Assembly (NCBI RefSeq): GCF_016278385.1
Contig: NZ_JADQBY010000021.1
Location: forward strand, 67,619 to 131,618
Reading direction: 5' to 3'
From: Methanolobus sp.
GTDB lineage: Archaea > Halobacteriota > Methanosarcinia > Methanosarcinales > Methanosarcinaceae
Length of the DNA stretch: 64,000 bases
The notes below the pieces were generated by a model, which worked only from the letters and a program-made list of their open reading frames with translations, was not told the origin of the DNA and did no database searches. This document shows, one piece after another, positions 44,029-53,872 of the stretch. The first letter of the stretch is position 1. Every line of letters starts with the position of its first letter. Both the position numbers and the translations under genes were made by a program.

Positions 44029-45522
44029 GTGACAGACCAAAGATCACCTCTCCCGGTAAAGAAATATCTTTTAAGCCTTGAGCCATGTGCTCATGGCGGA
44101 CTGATTAGAAAAAGTTCCCAGAAATACGGGATTCCAGAGTCAGAAATGCTGGATGCAAGTGCAAGCCTGAATCCTCTTGGAACACCCTTTGAACATCCGG
44201 ATTCGGAACTTGATCTTCAGGACCTTCTCAGGACAGGACTTGAAAAACTGGAACAATATCCTGATAACCGTTATCTCGAATATAGAACAGCTGCAGCTTC
44301 TTTTGTAGGTATGGGCACAACATATGAGAACATAGTTCCCGGCAACGGCTCTACCGAAATAATCCGGCTGGTTGCAGAGTGCGTTATAGCTGAAGGGGAT
44401 GTTGTTCTTATTCCAAAGCCTACTTTCAGTGAATATGAGATGCAATGCAAAGTAATGGGTGCAGAGATCAAATACGTTGACCAGGAAGATATCTTCGATC
44501 TCGACGGTAAAACGCTCGATGAAGCCAAAATTATTTTTGTGTGTAATCCCAATAATCCGACTGGTAAATTATTCTTAAAGGAGCAGATCGAGGAGCTTGC
44601 AGAGAAATGTGCAACTCATAAGACTATCCTCTTTATTGACGAGGCCTACATTGAACTTGCAGACCCGCAGCAGAGTGTTGCATATCTTGTTGAGGGCAAC
44701 GACTATCTTTTCATCCAGCGTTCCCTTACGAAATCCTTTGCAATTCCTGGTATTAGAATGGGTTTTGGAGTAGCCTCAAGGAAATTTGCACGTGTGCTTA
44801 ATAATGCAAGGCTTTCCTGGAACATGGGATGTGTTTCAGATACTATTGCAACTGCTCTTTTGAATATGGAAGGCGGGGCAAACAGCAAGTATCTCAGAGA
44901 TTCAAGGGATTTCATAGCAAAGGAACGTGAGTTCCTCATGCAAAAGCTTTCACGCAGGGGTTTCAAACCCATCGAGAGCAGTGTAAATTACATTTTTGTT
45001 GACATATCTGATCTTTCTATGAATTCTTCCGAGCTTGCAGAACGCATGGCTTCACATGGTGTACTGATCCGTGATTGCAGTTCTTTTCAGGATATAGGTA
45101 AGGATTACATAAGAATAGCTATACGGAACAGGGAAGAGAATGAGCGTATTGCATCTACTATTCGTCAGGTCATATACGAATGGGGTCGTGAACAGGCAGA
45201 ATTCCAACTAGGGGAAAATATCAAGGTAGCTTCAGACTGTGGTCGCAGGGGCAGTAATACAGACTGTGATTATTATCCATGTCATTTTGAAGGACAGGAT
45301 TGTACTTTCTGTTTCTGTCCGTTTTACCCGTGTGAGGATTCCCGTACCGGAGGCAGTTGGGTGGAAAGTTCTAGTGGAGGGAAGGTATGGAGCTGTCTTA
45401 ATTGTAACATAGTCCATGAGGAGAAAGTCGTTGATGAATTGTTGTCAGTGTTTACTACCGATGGGCTTGATGAGAAGAGCATAAAGAAAGCGTGGGAACA
45501 CGTCATGGAGACTAACTTATGA
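44029..45522 (+). CDS. cobD: L-threonine-O-3-phosphate decarboxylase CobD with Cys-rich C-terminal domain
   Basis: This type I PLP enzyme has a complete active site: NPNNPTG, FIDEAYIELADP and the lysine in RSLTKSFAIPGIRMG. The last 80 residues form a Cys/His-rich domain (YYPCHFEGQDCTFCFCPFY, WSCLNCNIVH). The Methanosarcina mazei homologue has, to my knowledge, been described as a bifunctional L-threonine kinase/decarboxylase. The product, aminopropanol phosphate, is joined to adenosylcobyric acid by CbiB, encoded next with a four-base overlap. The start is set at the GTG about 33 bases after TTAATATATTT, implying a near-leaderless message; the listed TTG is less likely. Confidence 0.9.
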   Translation: MTDQRSPLPVKKYLLSLEPCAHGGLIRKSSQKYGIPESEMLDASASLNPLGTPFEHPDSELDLQDLLRTGLEKLEQYPDNRYLEYRTAAASFVGMGTTYENIVPGNGSTEIIRLVAECVIAEGDVVLIPKPTFSEYEMQCKVMGAEIKYVDQEDIFDLDGKTLDEAKIIFVCNPNNPTGKLFLKEQIEELAEKCATHKTILFIDEAYIELADPQQSVAYLVEGNDYLFIQRSLTKSFAIPGIRMGFGVASRKFARVLNNARLSWNMGCVSDTIATALLNMEGGANSKYLRDSRDFIAKEREFLMQKLSRRGFKPIESSVNYIFVDISDLSMNSSELAERMASHGVLIRDCSSFQDIGKDYIRIAIRNREENERIASTIRQVIYEWGREQAEFQLGENIKVASDCGRRGSNTDCDYYPCHFEGQDCTFCFCPFYPCEDSRTGGSWVESSSGGKVWSCLNCNIVHEEKVVDELLSVFTTDGLDEKSIKKAWEHVMETNL

Positions 45523-46499
45523 TCCTGCCGGTACAGGCTGATGCAAGCGAACTTGTAATTGTATTGCTGCTGGCCTATGCCCTAGATCTGGTATTCTGTG
45601 AGCCACCTGCTGCAATTCATCCCGTGGTGTGGATGGGCAGGTTAATAGCCTTTTTCAAAAAGAATGTTCCAAAGACAAACAGGAAGCTCTATGGAATATT
45701 TATGGGACTTGTTACTATATTATTTGGTGCCCTCATAGCATATGTTGTATTATATTTTATGGGGATTGAAAGTATTCCATCACCACTGCGTTATCTTGTT
45801 GCAGCTTATTTCCTTAAGGCAACCTTTGCGATACGCTGTCTCTATGGTGCTGCTGATGAGGTAAGAACAGAACTGGATGCAGGAAGACTTGATGGTGCAA
45901 GGCAAAAACTCTCTATGTATGTAAGCAGAGATACATCAAAACTTGATGAGAACCACGTTTCATCAGCAATCATTGAAACAACATCAGAGAACTATGTAGA
46001 TGGGATTCTTTCACCTCTGTTGTTCTACGCATGTTTCGGACCTTTCGGATTGATTGCAGCATATGTATTTAAGGCAACAAGCACCCTTGATTCCATGGTT
46101 GGATATACAGATGAGCGCCACCGGGATATAGGTTGGTTCTCTGCAAAGCTGGATGATGTACTCAACTGGCTACCTGCACGTATCTCTGTATTTTTCCTTT
46201 CTGCTGCAACGCTGGTTGTCGGTCTCTTTTACCGTAAGGTAAAAGTGCCTGATTTTAAAAGCGCATTCAAAAGTGGATTTGGTGATGGATTGAAAACACC
46301 CTCTCCAAATTCAGGTTATCCAATGGCATCAATAGCCGGTGCACTCAGGATAAAACTTGAAAAACCAAATACCTACGTCCTTGGTGATGGTTTTACTTAT
46401 CCTAAGTCTGACGATATCAAACTAACCAGTTGGATTATTTTGATAGCATCGTTATTTGCAATTATTGTATCTTTGTTTATAATTACAGCATATTCTTGA
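45519..46499 (+). CDS. cbiB: Adenosylcobinamide-phosphate synthase CbiB
   Basis: This integral membrane protein (326 residues) has the family motifs LDLVFCEPPAAIHPVVWMGRLI, SRDTSKLDENHVSSAIIETTSENYVDGILSPL and NSGYPMASIAGAL. It couples aminopropanol phosphate to adenosylcobyric acid in the cell membrane. Its ATG overlaps the cobD stop, indicating translational coupling. In bacteria the same protein is called CobD, which can cause naming confusion. Confidence 0.96.
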   Translation: MILPVQADASELVIVLLLAYALDLVFCEPPAAIHPVVWMGRLIAFFKKNVPKTNRKLYGIFMGLVTILFGALIAYVVLYFMGIESIPSPLRYLVAAYFLKATFAIRCLYGAADEVRTELDAGRLDGARQKLSMYVSRDTSKLDENHVSSAIIETTSENYVDGILSPLLFYACFGPFGLIAAYVFKATSTLDSMVGYTDERHRDIGWFSAKLDDVLNWLPARISVFFLSAATLVVGLFYRKVKVPDFKSAFKSGFGDGLKTPSPNSGYPMASIAGALRIKLEKPNTYVLGDGFTYPKSDDIKLTSWIILIASLFAIIVSLFIITAYS

Positions 46500-46532
46500 T
46501 CGATCAAATTAAAATTAATAACTCTCCCCGAA

Positions 46533-47129
46533 GTGATGGCAATGAAATTATCGGATATTGAATCAGAAGACCGGAAAAAAGACCAGTCAAAAGAACTGGA
46601 AGGTGAGATTACCAGGGATATTATTGAGATCCTTGAAGAGGAAGGAATAACAGTCCAGATGCTTGTTGACGCTGCACTGGAATTATATGCACCTCACCCG
46701 GGCATTGAAACTAAAGAACTTGCAGAGGCAAAGTTCCTTGATGAGCTTAATATTGCTATTTCCGATCCAAACCTCTGTCTACTGATATATTCAGGAATAT
46801 TACTGGAAAAAGAAGGCAGGCAGGGTAGATTACCTAACATCAGCAAAAGCTCTTATGAAAAGGATTTGACTTTTATAATTGCAGATGAGGTTCTTGGAAT
46901 GAGTATTTCCAAATATATCAGTGGTGATAAGGGTATGTTTGAATTCGTGCGTTTTGACAAGATGAAACCGGGAATTCTGGCAGAGCTTGGTCCTTTTATG
47001 GATGATATAATAGGAGGACTTATTGGTGGAGTGTCAGCTAATATGTACACAAGGGCAATGGCAGAAGCGGCTGCTTCAGCAAAGAAGCGCGAGACTAAAG
47101 AATCTAAAAGTGATGTGATTGCAGGATGA
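46533..47129 (+). CDS. cobZ: Alpha-ribazole-5'-phosphate phosphatase CobZ
   Basis: A hydrophilic N-terminus leads into a PgpA-like region (ELEGEITRDIIEILEEEGITVQMLVDAALELYAPHPGIETKELAEAKF) and a C-terminal segment ADEVLGMSISKYISGDKGMFEFVRFDKMKPGIL. The match to the M. mazei CobZ type, the archaeal non-orthologous replacement of CobC, and the position between cbiB and cobS support the call. It removes phosphate from alpha-ribazole phosphate or adenosylcobalamin 5'-phosphate. Its stop overlaps the cobS start by four bases. Confidence 0.88.
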   Translation: MMAMKLSDIESEDRKKDQSKELEGEITRDIIEILEEEGITVQMLVDAALELYAPHPGIETKELAEAKFLDELNIAISDPNLCLLIYSGILLEKEGRQGRLPNISKSSYEKDLTFIIADEVLGMSISKYISGDKGMFEFVRFDKMKPGILAELGPFMDDIIGGLIGGVSANMYTRAMAEAAASAKKRETKESKSDVIAG

Positions 47130-47938
47130 ATTCATTCTTATTAGCTCTTAGATCGAGTTTTGGCTTTCTTTCTACAATTCCCGTAGGAATTACCATGGAG
47201 GGGCTTGATGAGTTCTTCAAAAGGACTTACTTGCATCAGGTGGTTGGCTTAGTCCTTGGTCTTTTAATGGGTGCTGTGGCATACTTGCTCATAAGTTTTA
47301 TTCCAATATCTATAAGTGCTGTACTTATCATTGCTTTTGTTTATTATATTACAGGTCTTAATCATCTGGATGGTGTAGCCGACCTTGGTGACGGATTGAC
47401 TGCACATGGTTCTGTGGAGAAGAAACTGAAAGCCCTGAAAGATATGTCTCTGGGTATAGGTGGAGTTGCATATGCTGCTCTTATCATCATTGCATTCTAT
47501 GCAGCCCTCACTTCGTTATATAGTGAAGCTTCAATTCTGTATTCAACAAGTGCAGATGTGGCACGCATATTCTTTTTTGCAATGTTCGTATCAGAGCTAA
47601 GTGCAATGCAATCCATGCTGACAATTGCTGCATTTGGTAAATCCATACATGAAGGCCTGGGTTCAATACTTATAAACAATACCACAGTACCTAAATACCT
47701 TATAGGGTTTGTAATTGGTAGTATTGCATGCATTGGAGCATCTTCTTATCTTGGTCTTGGAGTAACAGGTATTTTAGCATTTATCGCAGCAATTGTGGCA
47801 ACATTTGTACTACTTAACATAAGCAACAGGCATTTTGGTGGTGTCAATGGTGATGTTATTGGTGCTTCCAATGAAGTTGGAAGGATAATATCATTGATAA
47901 CCATCACGCTGGTATTAATGTACGGAGGTATTGTTTGA
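47126..47938 (+). CDS. cobS: Adenosylcobinamide-GDP ribazoletransferase CobS
   Basis: The protein is a polytopic membrane enzyme of 270 residues. The CobS signature motif TGLNHLDGVADLGDGLTAHGS contains the conserved Asp residues, and GGVNGDVIGASNEVGRIISL is the second conserved region. It joins adenosyl-GDP-cobinamide with alpha-ribazole (phosphate) to finish the cobamide. It overlaps cobZ and cobY by four bases on either side. Confidence 0.96.
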   Translation: MNSFLLALRSSFGFLSTIPVGITMEGLDEFFKRTYLHQVVGLVLGLLMGAVAYLLISFIPISISAVLIIAFVYYITGLNHLDGVADLGDGLTAHGSVEKKLKALKDMSLGIGGVAYAALIIIAFYAALTSLYSEASILYSTSADVARIFFFAMFVSELSAMQSMLTIAAFGKSIHEGLGSILINNTTVPKYLIGFVIGSIACIGASSYLGLGVTGILAFIAAIVATFVLLNISNRHFGGVNGDVIGASNEVGRIISLITITLVLMYGGIV

Positions 47939-48564
47939 ACGCTATAATAATGGCAGGGGGATTTGGAAGCAGGCTTGGTATGGGGGAAAAACCCTGCGTT
48001 GAACTATTAGGTAAACCTCTCATTTCCTATGTGATAGATGTCCTGGTAAGGACAGAAAGTATAGAGGACATATATGTTGCTGTATCTCCTGCAACCCCAA
48101 ATACAGCATCTTTTGTTGAGAATGAATATGATGGAACTGTACAGGTCATCCCTACTGGAGGAGGAAACTATGTTGGTGACATGGTCTATGCGGTAAAAGT
48201 TGCCGGTATCACAGAGCCACTACTTATTCTGATGGCGGATCTTCCGCTTCTTACTCCAGAGCTTCTTGAAAAAGTGATAGATGAGTACAATGTCTGTGGC
48301 AAGCCAGCAATGTCAATTTTCTCCCCTATATATGTTTGCAAAAGTCTGGGTATCAGGCCGGATACAGTTTTTAACTGGGACGGTAAACTGATAGTGCCTT
48401 CAGGAATCAATATACTGGATGGAAGTAATGTTGACCATGAGCAAGATTATGTCAGTTTTGTACTGGAAAACATTGAAATAGCTCTTAATATCAATACTCC
48501 TGAGGACCTTAAAAAGTGTAAGGATATGCTTCTTGAAAGAGGTATGGATCCTATCAAAAACTAA
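47935..48564 (+). CDS. cobY: GTP:adenosylcobinamide-phosphate guanylyltransferase CobY
   Basis: This nucleotidyltransferase of the MobA/GlmU-like fold has the GTP loop IIMAGGFGSRLGMGEKPCVELLGKPL. Its size (209 residues) and lack of a kinase domain identify the archaeal CobY rather than bacterial CobU. The start is a TTG that overlaps the cobS stop. It activates adenosylcobinamide phosphate with GMP for the CobS reaction and is the last gene of the cobamide operon. Confidence 0.94.
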   Translation: MNAIIMAGGFGSRLGMGEKPCVELLGKPLISYVIDVLVRTESIEDIYVAVSPATPNTASFVENEYDGTVQVIPTGGGNYVGDMVYAVKVAGITEPLLILMADLPLLTPELLEKVIDEYNVCGKPAMSIFSPIYVCKSLGIRPDTVFNWDGKLIVPSGINILDGSNVDHEQDYVSFVLENIEIALNINTPEDLKKCKDMLLERGMDPIKN

Positions 48565-48869
48565 TGATATTATTTTATAAACAAACCTAATAATACTCTT
48601 TCCACGTAATCTATATTCGAAGAGGACCACGATTATTAATTGCGCTGGTTGGTACGAGCCTGTTTATCAGGGTAGCTGGAACATCATCTGGCACCTTTGT
48701 TGAAAAAAAGGTGCCTATCCTGATTAATTGCATGATGGCTTTTTCTATTTCAATTTACCTGCATAGTTTATTCAATCGGTATCTTTGCGATTGGAATAAA
48801 CCAAAGAACTTAAATTGTGTGCTGAAATAGAACTAATATTATTTAGGTTGTTATACACGAGGGTAGGTT
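48565..48869. other. Intergenic region with an extended stem-loop downstream of cobY
   Basis: An inner hairpin GGCACCTTT (48690-48698)/AAAGGTGCC (48707-48715) is nested in an imperfect outer stem TTATCAGGGTAG (about 48664-48675)/CTATCCTGATTA (48715-48726). It may be a transcription terminator, a structured RNA or a mobile-element scar. One frame through it stays open for about 65 codons (LIALVGTSLFIRVAGTSSG...) but has no start codon, so I do not call a gene. Confidence 0.4.
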
Positions 48870-49724
48870 ATGAACAAAAGATTATATTTAACATTTATTA
48901 TATGTATCATCCTTGCGGTGACAGTCATTGGTAGTGGCTGTACCGATTCCGATGATACTGGTATTGATGAAGAATCCGAAGAGCCAGCAGATGTTCAGTC
49001 TGTACCTGAGGAGACAGAAGTTGACGATGGTACTTTTACTAATTCCATAGGCATGGAATTTGTCAAGATACCTGCAGGGGAGTTCATCATGGGCGCTCCT
49101 GAAGAGGAACTTTACAGCGATAAAGATGAGAGACCTGTGCATGAGGTAACTATCGCAGATGAATTCTATATAGGTGTCTATGAAGTAACCCAGAAGCAAT
49201 GGGAAGCAGTTATGGGTGACAATCCGTCTAATTTTGTAGGTGATGATCTGCCTGTTGAAAGAGTTTCCTGGGCAGATGTTAACATTTTCGTTGATAAGCT
49301 CAATGAAATGGAAAACACTGATTCATACCGTCTGCCTACCGAAGCAGAATGGGAATACGTAGCTAAGGCTGGGACTGAGACAGCATTTTCATATGGTGAT
49401 GACGAATCTATGCTGGCAGATTATGGCTGGTATGACGACAATTCAGAAGATAAAACACGTCCTGTTGGGATGAAGCAAGCAAATCCATGGGGTCTTTATG
49501 ATATACATGGTAACGTTGCAGAATGGGTACTTGATGAATATCACAGCAACTACCAGAAAGCACCAACTGATGGAAGTGAATGGACCAACGGGGTAAACAG
49601 GCGTGTATTCCGTGGTGGAAGCTGGGACAATGCAGAATCAAATTGTCGCTCTTCTCACAGGGATAGTATAGGTGAGGGAAGCCGTACAAATTATATCGGT
49701 TTCCGTTTGATCAAAGAGATTTGA
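48870..49724 (+). CDS. Formylglycine-generating-enzyme-like (SUMF1 family) lipoprotein
   Basis: A signal peptide with lipobox (VTVIGSGC) is followed by an acidic linker and a C-type-lectin-like FGE-sulfatase domain: FVKIPAGEFIMGAPEEE, VYEVTQKQWEAVMGDNPSNF, YRLPTEAEWEYVAKAG, WGLYDIHGNVAEWV, RVFRGGSWDN and NYIGFRL. True FGE enzymes carry two copper-binding Cys near the C-terminus; only one candidate Cys (SNCRSSHRD) is visible, so catalytic activity is doubtful. It is predicted to be anchored on the outer face of the membrane. TATA-like elements upstream suggest its own promoter. Confidence 0.88.
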   Translation: MNKRLYLTFIICIILAVTVIGSGCTDSDDTGIDEESEEPADVQSVPEETEVDDGTFTNSIGMEFVKIPAGEFIMGAPEEELYSDKDERPVHEVTIADEFYIGVYEVTQKQWEAVMGDNPSNFVGDDLPVERVSWADVNIFVDKLNEMENTDSYRLPTEAEWEYVAKAGTETAFSYGDDESMLADYGWYDDNSEDKTRPVGMKQANPWGLYDIHGNVAEWVLDEYHSNYQKAPTDGSEWTNGVNRRVFRGGSWDNAESNCRSSHRDSIGEGSRTNYIGFRLIKEI

Positions 49725-49958
49725 TATCCTTCATGGATGTCTGATTTTCTTTTCTTTTTCAACATACTTTTGTCAGTGAAGTCCTGATTCGAAACGTTTA
49801 AGTATCATTTGTGCTGCCCTTAGTTGAAAATGTATTCAGCACAATGAAGCAATTGGCTTGTTTCAATGAATATATTTAAATTGAATATTGCAGTAGGAAT
49901 ATCACAAGTTACGATCATATGATTAATTATAATTAACTTTCAGTATGGAGAATCCCAA

Positions 49959-52900
49959 ATGATAGAGGAGATCACCAATCAATACGACCCACAGAAAATA
50001 GAAAAGAAGGTACATGATTTCTGGGCAGAGGTCGAAGCCTATTCCAAAGTACGTGAACACAGAAAAGGTGGGAAAAAATTCTTTTTCGTAGACGGGCCAC
50101 CATATACAACCGGACATATCCATCTGGGGACTGCCTGGAATAAAATTATCAAAGATTCCATTCTAAGATACCGTTCCATGTGTGGTCATGATATGATTGA
50201 CCGTGCAGGATGGGATATGCATGGTCTTCCAATTGAGGTAAAGGTAGAAGAAGCACTTGGTTTTACCTCAAAGAAAGATATTGAAAGCTATGGTGTCGGC
50301 AATTTCATCGAGAAATGTAAGGAATTCGCACTCATGCAGAAGGATGACATGACAGGTCAGTTCCAGATGCTTGGTGCATGGCTTGACTGGAAAGATCCTT
50401 ATATGACACTCAAGGATGAATATATCGAAGCGGCATGGTGGACCCTCAAACAGGCTCAGGAGAAAAAATTGCTGGAGCAGGGAAAACGTGTGGTCAACTG
50501 GTGTCCACGATGTGAAACTGCAATTGCAGACTCTGAGGTAGAGTACGAGGATAGAGCAGATCCTTCCATATTCGTCAAATTTAAAATAAAGGATGTAGAG
50601 GACACTTTCGTTGTTATATGGACAACAACTCCATGGACCATTCCTTCCAATGTTGCAGTAGCAGTACATCCTTCCTTTGAATATGCAAAAGTCAAGGCTG
50701 TAGATGCAGACGGTAAAGAGGAAACCCTCATTATTGCATCTGATCTTGTGGAAAACGTACTTAGGAAAGGAAGATACGTTGACTATGAAATATTGAGTAC
50801 AATGCTTGGGGAAGACCTCACATCTCTCTCATATGAAAGTCCCCTGGCTGACAAGGTACCAGAACAGGCGGCTATGGAACATGGCATATATCTTGCAGAC
50901 TATGTGACCGCAGAGAACACTGGTTGCGTGCACATTGCTCCGGGGCATGGTATGGATGACTTTGATGTTGGCAAAAAGCACGGGCTTCCAATTTTCTGTC
51001 CGGTAGGTTCTGATGGACGTTATACTGAACAGGCCGGGGAATATGCCGGTATGCATATCCGTGAGGCAAATAAGGTTGTAATTGAGGATCTCAACGAGCG
51101 CGGCAATTTGCTTTCAGAGGCAACCATAAACCACAGGTACGGACATTGCTGGCGCTGTAAGACTCCTATCATCTATCTCGCTACAGAACAGTGGTTCATA
51201 AAAATAGGAGAACTCAAGGAAGAGATGCTCTCTGAAATAGCCAAGGTAAAATGGTATCCTGAATGGGCAGGCTCTGCAAGGTTCAAGGACTGGGTAGAAG
51301 GTGCACGTGACTGGTGTGTGTCCCGTCAGAGATACTGGGGTATACCAATACCTGTCTGGAAATGTAACAACTGTGGCAAAATGCACGTAGTTGGAACGAA
51401 GACAGAACTTCAGGAAATGTCAGGGATTACTGATGACATTGAACTTCACAGACCTTATGTGGATGAGGTTCTTCTGGATTGTGAGTGCGGTGGCAAGATG
51501 AAACGTGTTGAAGATGTCTTTGACGTCTGGTTCGATTCAGCAGTAGCTTCATGGGCAACCCTGCGCTTCCCCCAGCAACAGGAAGAGTTTGATAAATGGT
51601 GGCCTGCAGACTTCATCACAGAAGGTCAGGACCAGACCCGTGGATGGTTCTATTCACAGCTTGGCGCAAGTATGGTAGCCTTTGGAAAGGCTCCTTACAA
51701 AAGTGTGCTAATGCATGGTTTCACCCTTGATGGTGAAGGCAGGAAAATGTCAAAGAGCCTTGGTAATGTTATTGCTCCTGGTGATGTGATCGATGAATTC
51801 GGGGCTGATTCATTGAGAAGCTTCGTATTGTCAGCAAGTGCACCATGGGATGACCTGAAATTCGCCAAGGATGAACTTAAGAACATTCACAGGACACTGA
51901 ACATTCTCTGGAACGTGTATCGTTTCCCATTACCTTACATGGTGCTCGATAATTTTGATCCTTCGCAGGTTTCATTTGAATCTGTTAAACCGTACTTGCG
52001 CAAGGAAGACAGATGGATTCTTTCCAGGGCACAGTCACTTGTAGCTCTTGTGGATGATGCCATGGCTAAATGCACGTTGCACAGAGCACTAAGGGCCATA
52101 AATGAGTTCGTACTTGAAGATCTTTCAAGATGGTATATCCAGCTTATCAGGCCAAGGACATGGGTAGAAGCAGACGATCCGGACAAGCTAGCAGTATATC
52201 GTGTACTGTATGATGTATTCGTCCTGACAGCCAAGGTAATTGCACCATTCATGCCGCATCTGGCTGAAGAAATGTACCAGAACCTTGTGAGGAATGTCTA
52301 TCCGGATGCTCCGGTGACGATCCACATGACTGACTGGCCATTGGTTGATGAGAGCCTTGTGGACAAGGATCTTGAAACTCACATGGAGATGGTTCGTTCA
52401 ATAGTTGAATCTGCATCCAATGCCCGTCAGAAAGTAGGCAGGAAGCTCAGATGGCCTGTATCACGCATTGTGCTTACACCTGTGAATCAGCAGGCAACAG
52501 ATGCTGTTACCAATCTGAAGTCAGTACTCATGGATCAGACCAACTCTAAGGACATTGTGCTTACAGGCATAGATGAATCATGGGATGAACTTGGGTTTGA
52601 AGCAAATCCTGATCCCGGTGCCATAGGACCTGTGTTTAAAGGTGATGCCGGAAAGGTAATCGGTGCTCTTAAGAAGGCAAATGCTGTGCAGTTGAAGAAG
52701 ACACTGGCACTGGAAGGCCAATTCGAACTGGAAATCCCTGGTGGAACAGTGACTATTAAACCGGAAATGGTCAACTTCATAGAAACATTGCCTGAAATGG
52801 TTGCAAGTGCTCAGTCCACTGCAGGTATCATCTATGTGGATGCAACACTCAATCGTGAGATCGAATCCGAAGGTTTTACAAGAGAAGTTATCCGCAGGGT

Positions 52901-53135
52901 GCAGGATATGAGGAAAGAACTCAATCTCGCAGTGGATGATAGTATCAGGTCCCACATACAGATCAACGATGAAAGGGTACTGGATCTTGTGCTTGACCGT
53001 GAACAGTTCATTGCAAAAGAAACCCGTGCAAACGTACAGGTGATCGGGCTTGATGTGGATACCTCAGGTTCCCTTGAAAAGGATTGGGATGTTGAAGGCA
53101 TATCCATGAGCATCGGCATAACAAAGGCTAACTGA
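49959..53135 (+). CDS. ileS: Isoleucyl-tRNA synthetase
   Basis: A large class I synthetase (1058 residues) with the HIGH motif as GHIHLG ([14 protein letters not shown]) and KMSKS in [10 protein letters not shown]. The editing domain is present ([25 protein letters not shown]), and a C-terminal zinc-type/anticodon region follows ([15 protein letters not shown]). Long C-terminus and sequence style are those of the archaeal/eukaryotic IleRS type. GGAG precedes the ATG. The mptE gene follows by 7 bases, suggesting cotranscription. Confidence 0.97.
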   Translation: MIEEITNQYDPQKIEKKVHDFWAEVEAYSKVREHRKGGKKFFFVDGPPYTTGHIHLGTAWNKIIKDSILRYRSMCGHDMIDRAGWDMHGLPIEVKVEEALGFTSKKDIESYGVGNFIEKCKEFALMQKDDMTGQFQMLGAWLDWKDPYMTLKDEYIEAAWWTLKQAQEKKLLEQGKRVVNWCPRCETAIADSEVEYEDRADPSIFVKFKIKDVEDTFVVIWTTTPWTIPSNVAVAVHPSFEYAKVKAVDADGKEETLIIASDLVENVLRKGRYVDYEILSTMLGEDLTSLSYESPLADKVPEQAAMEHGIYLADYVTAENTGCVHIAPGHGMDDFDVGKKHGLPIFCPVGSDGRYTEQAGEYAGMHIREANKVVIEDLNERGNLLSEATINHRYGHCWRCKTPIIYLATEQWFIKIGELKEEMLSEIAKVKWYPEWAGSARFKDWVEGARDWCVSRQRYWGIPIPVWKCNNCGKMHVVGTKTELQEMSGITDDIELHRPYVDEVLLDCECGGKMKRVEDVFDVWFDSAVASWATLRFPQQQEEFDKWWPADFITEGQDQTRGWFYSQLGASMVAFGKAPYKSVLMHGFTLDGEGRKMSKSLGNVIAPGDVIDEFGADSLRSFVLSASAPWDDLKFAKDELKNIHRTLNILWNVYRFPLPYMVLDNFDPSQVSFESVKPYLRKEDRWILSRAQSLVALVDDAMAKCTLHRALRAINEFVLEDLSRWYIQLIRPRTWVEADDPDKLAVYRVLYDVFVLTAKVIAPFMPHLAEEMYQNLVRNVYPDAPVTIHMTDWPLVDESLVDKDLETHMEMVRSIVESASNARQKVGRKLRWPVSRIVLTPVNQQATDAVTNLKSVLMDQTNSKDIVLTGIDESWDELGFEANPDPGAIGPVFKGDAGKVIGALKKANAVQLKKTLALEGQFELEIPGGTVTIKPEMVNFIETLPEMVASAQSTAGIIYVDATLNREIESEGFTREVIRRVQDMRKELNLAVDDSIRSHIQINDERVLDLVLDREQFIAKETRANVQVIGLDVDTSGSLEKDWDVEGISMSIGITKAN

Positions 53136-53142
53136 GGATTAT

Positions 53143-53772
53143 ATGGACTTCAAGGAATGGGAACCCATTTACGAGTCCATATTAAAAGACATGGGCTTTG
53201 ACAGGGAAGGTGATGAGCAGGCTGCTCTCATCCTCTCTGGTATGCTCGTTTCCTCAAATTCAGTTGATGTGTCTGATATAAGGAAATTGGTAAAAGGTGC
53301 GGATGTCCTTGTATGCGGCAACGCTCCTGTGCTTAAGGATGAACTTGAACTCGTTGATGCTGCCGATTTTACTGTAGTAGCTGCCGATGGTGCCGCAGCT
53401 GTACTTGTTGACAATGGGATTATCCCTGATATCATAGTAACTGACCTTGATGGGGATGTTGAGAAAGAGATAATAGCAAACCAGAAAGGGGCTTTGATGG
53501 TAGTTCATGCACATGGTGATAACATTGATAAACTGGAAATGTACGTTCTACGATTGTCAAAGATAATAGGGAGCACTCAGGCTGTACCACTGGACAACGT
53601 CTACAACTTTGGAGGTTTCAGCGATGGTGACCGGTGTGTTTACCTTGCAAAAGAATTTGGTGCTACCAGTATAACTCTTATAGGTTTTGATTTTAATGAC
53701 AGCGGCGTCAATCCAATCAAGAAAAAGAAACTCAAATGGGCTCGCATGCTAATAGAAAAGTTAATTCCTTAA
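53143..53772 (+). CDS. mptE: 6-hydroxymethyl-7,8-dihydropterin pyrophosphokinase MptE
   Basis: This is the archaeal DUF115-type pterin kinase: DVLVCGNAPVLKDELEL, VAADGAAAVLVDNGIIPDIIVTDLDGD, VVHAHGDNID, GGFSDGDRCVYLAKEFGA and LIGFDF. It pyrophosphorylates 6-hydroxymethyl-7,8-dihydropterin in the tetrahydromethanopterin pathway and replaces bacterial FolK. GAGGAT precedes the ATG. Its position directly after ileS implies shared transcription. Confidence 0.92.
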   Translation: MDFKEWEPIYESILKDMGFDREGDEQAALILSGMLVSSNSVDVSDIRKLVKGADVLVCGNAPVLKDELELVDAADFTVVAADGAAAVLVDNGIIPDIIVTDLDGDVEKEIIANQKGALMVVHAHGDNIDKLEMYVLRLSKIIGSTQAVPLDNVYNFGGFSDGDRCVYLAKEFGATSITLIGFDFNDSGVNPIKKKKLKWARMLIEKLIP

Positions 53773-53872
53773 ATTCATTGGATGATTTATTTATCTTTTT
53801 TTTAAGTTCTTTACGGGTACTGATTTATCAGAATCTATTTATATTTTCGTTATAAATATCTACAGGAGTTTC

